Source of the DNA: Solibacillus sp. FSL R7-0668
GTDB taxonomy: Bacteria > Bacillota > Bacilli > Bacillales_A > Planococcaceae
NCBI RefSeq assembly: GCF_038006205.1
Contig: NZ_JBBOUU010000001.1
Location: forward strand, 2,854,001-2,918,000
Length of the DNA: 64,000 nucleotides
Direction of reading: 5' to 3'
Made by a program: the position numbers and the translations under genes. The notes below the pieces were generated by a model. That model did not search any database, was not told the DNA's origin, and saw only the letters and a list, made by a program, of their open reading frames with translations. Each line of letters begins with the position of its first letter. The stretch's first letter is position 1. Positions 63,773 to 64,000 of this stretch are shown in pieces.

Positions 63773-64000
63773 CTAGATGGTAGTTCCCCCTAGGCGTTCA
63801 TGAAGGTCAATCATTTCAATCGCTAAGTCCCTAAATGTAATAGCATTCATTAAATGATCCTGCGCATGGATGAGTAGCATCGTCACCTCAACCTTTTCTC
63901 CACTTGCCTCTTTTGTTAGTAACCCCGTTTGTGAATGATGTGCATTGATTAGCGCTTCATTAGCCATTTCAATTTTTTCCTTCGCTTCACGAATCTTACC
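63773..64000 (-). CDS. PTS lactose/cellobiose IIA component, 5' end cut by window
   Basis: The frame is open to the window edge: eleven codons precede the ATG at 63967 without a stop, so the start lies outside. It is a small helical phosphocarrier. The phosphorylated histidine is in LIHAQDHLMNA, and ALINAHHSQTGLL plus the C-terminal EMIDLHERLG are typical of LacF/CelC proteins. It passes phosphate from HPr to IIB and then to the sugar at IIC. The IIB gene is not within the window and is probably just upstream. Confidence 0.93.
   Translation of the reverse strand, partial: GKIREAKEKIEMANEALINAHHSQTGLLTKEASGEKVEVTMLLIHAQDHLMNAITFRDLAIEMIDLHERLGGTTI

Overview
The window is an ordinary piece of low-GC Firmicutes chromosome. 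The gene order (ytxK-tpx-RDD-sppA-mbcS-ssp-thiI-nifS-ezrA-hisJ-msrC-dgcP-rpsD-tyrS-acsA/acuABC-ccpA-aroA-ytxH/ytxG-murC-sftA-ytpR-ytpQ-M42 peptidase-ytnP-trmB-ytlR-dat-pepV) closely follows the ytxK-to-pepV segment of the Bacillus subtilis chromosome. An alpha/beta small acid-soluble spore protein behind a consensus sigma-G promoter shows an endospore former. The protein variants and the departures from the B. subtilis order suggest Planococcaceae (Lysinibacillus/Solibacillus-like); that placement is inference. No rRNA, tRNA, CRISPR array, insertion sequence or intact prophage was seen.

Layout. 1-4000: 3' end of an M24 peptidase gene, an orphan membrane-anchored protein, alanine dehydrogenase and a universal stress protein. 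4000-17100: housekeeping and cell-surface genes, mostly on the minus strand (YtxK methyltransferase, Tpx, RDD protein, SppA, acyl-CoA synthetase, spore protein, ThiI with its cysteine desulfurase, EzrA), a plus-strand HisJ/fRMsr pair and a GAF-GGDEF diguanylate cyclase. 17100-24800: rpsD with its long leader, a lone phage-type M15 endopeptidase beside a 650 bp non-coding stretch, a dicarboxylate symporter, a Yip1 membrane protein, a membrane-tethered PstS-like protein, and tyrS behind a tyrosine T-box. 24800-32000: a PBP1A-type peptidoglycan synthase and the argCJBD operon, whose promoter carries an ARG box between -35 and -10. 32000-40800: acsA divergent from acuABC (acetate activation and its acetylation control), a second Usp, CcpA, an SDR/MarR pair and the fused chorismate mutase-DAHP synthase. 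40800-53500: a large FtsA-like ATPase with a repetitive C-terminus, YtxH/YtxG, MurC, SftA, YtpR/YtpQ, a lipoprotein, an NTP phosphatase and an M42 peptidase. 53500-64000: small membrane proteins, an XRE/DUF3169 module with repeated TTGWCAA motifs upstream, YtnP, TrmB, a lipid kinase, Dat/PepV, and a PTS-MupG operon cut by the window edge.

How the genes connect. Carbon control is concentrated here: ccpA lies close to acsA and acuABC, and a candidate cre site lies upstream of the dicarboxylate symporter. Cell-wall and division functions recur: EzrA, PBP1A, MurC, SftA, the FtsA-like protein, Dat (D-amino acids), MupG (MurNAc-6-P recycling) and the M15 peptidase. Nearly every transcription unit ends in a clear intrinsic terminator, often one shared by convergent genes.

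I found no convincing undescribed defence or mobile system. The best candidates for new biology are the FtsA-like protein with at least five NG...GD half-repeats, the 53.9-55.2 kb small-membrane-protein/XRE/DUF3169 cluster with its TTGWCAA array, the membrane-tethered PstS-like protein without transporter partners, and the solitary endolysin-like gene with an SLH-like tail.
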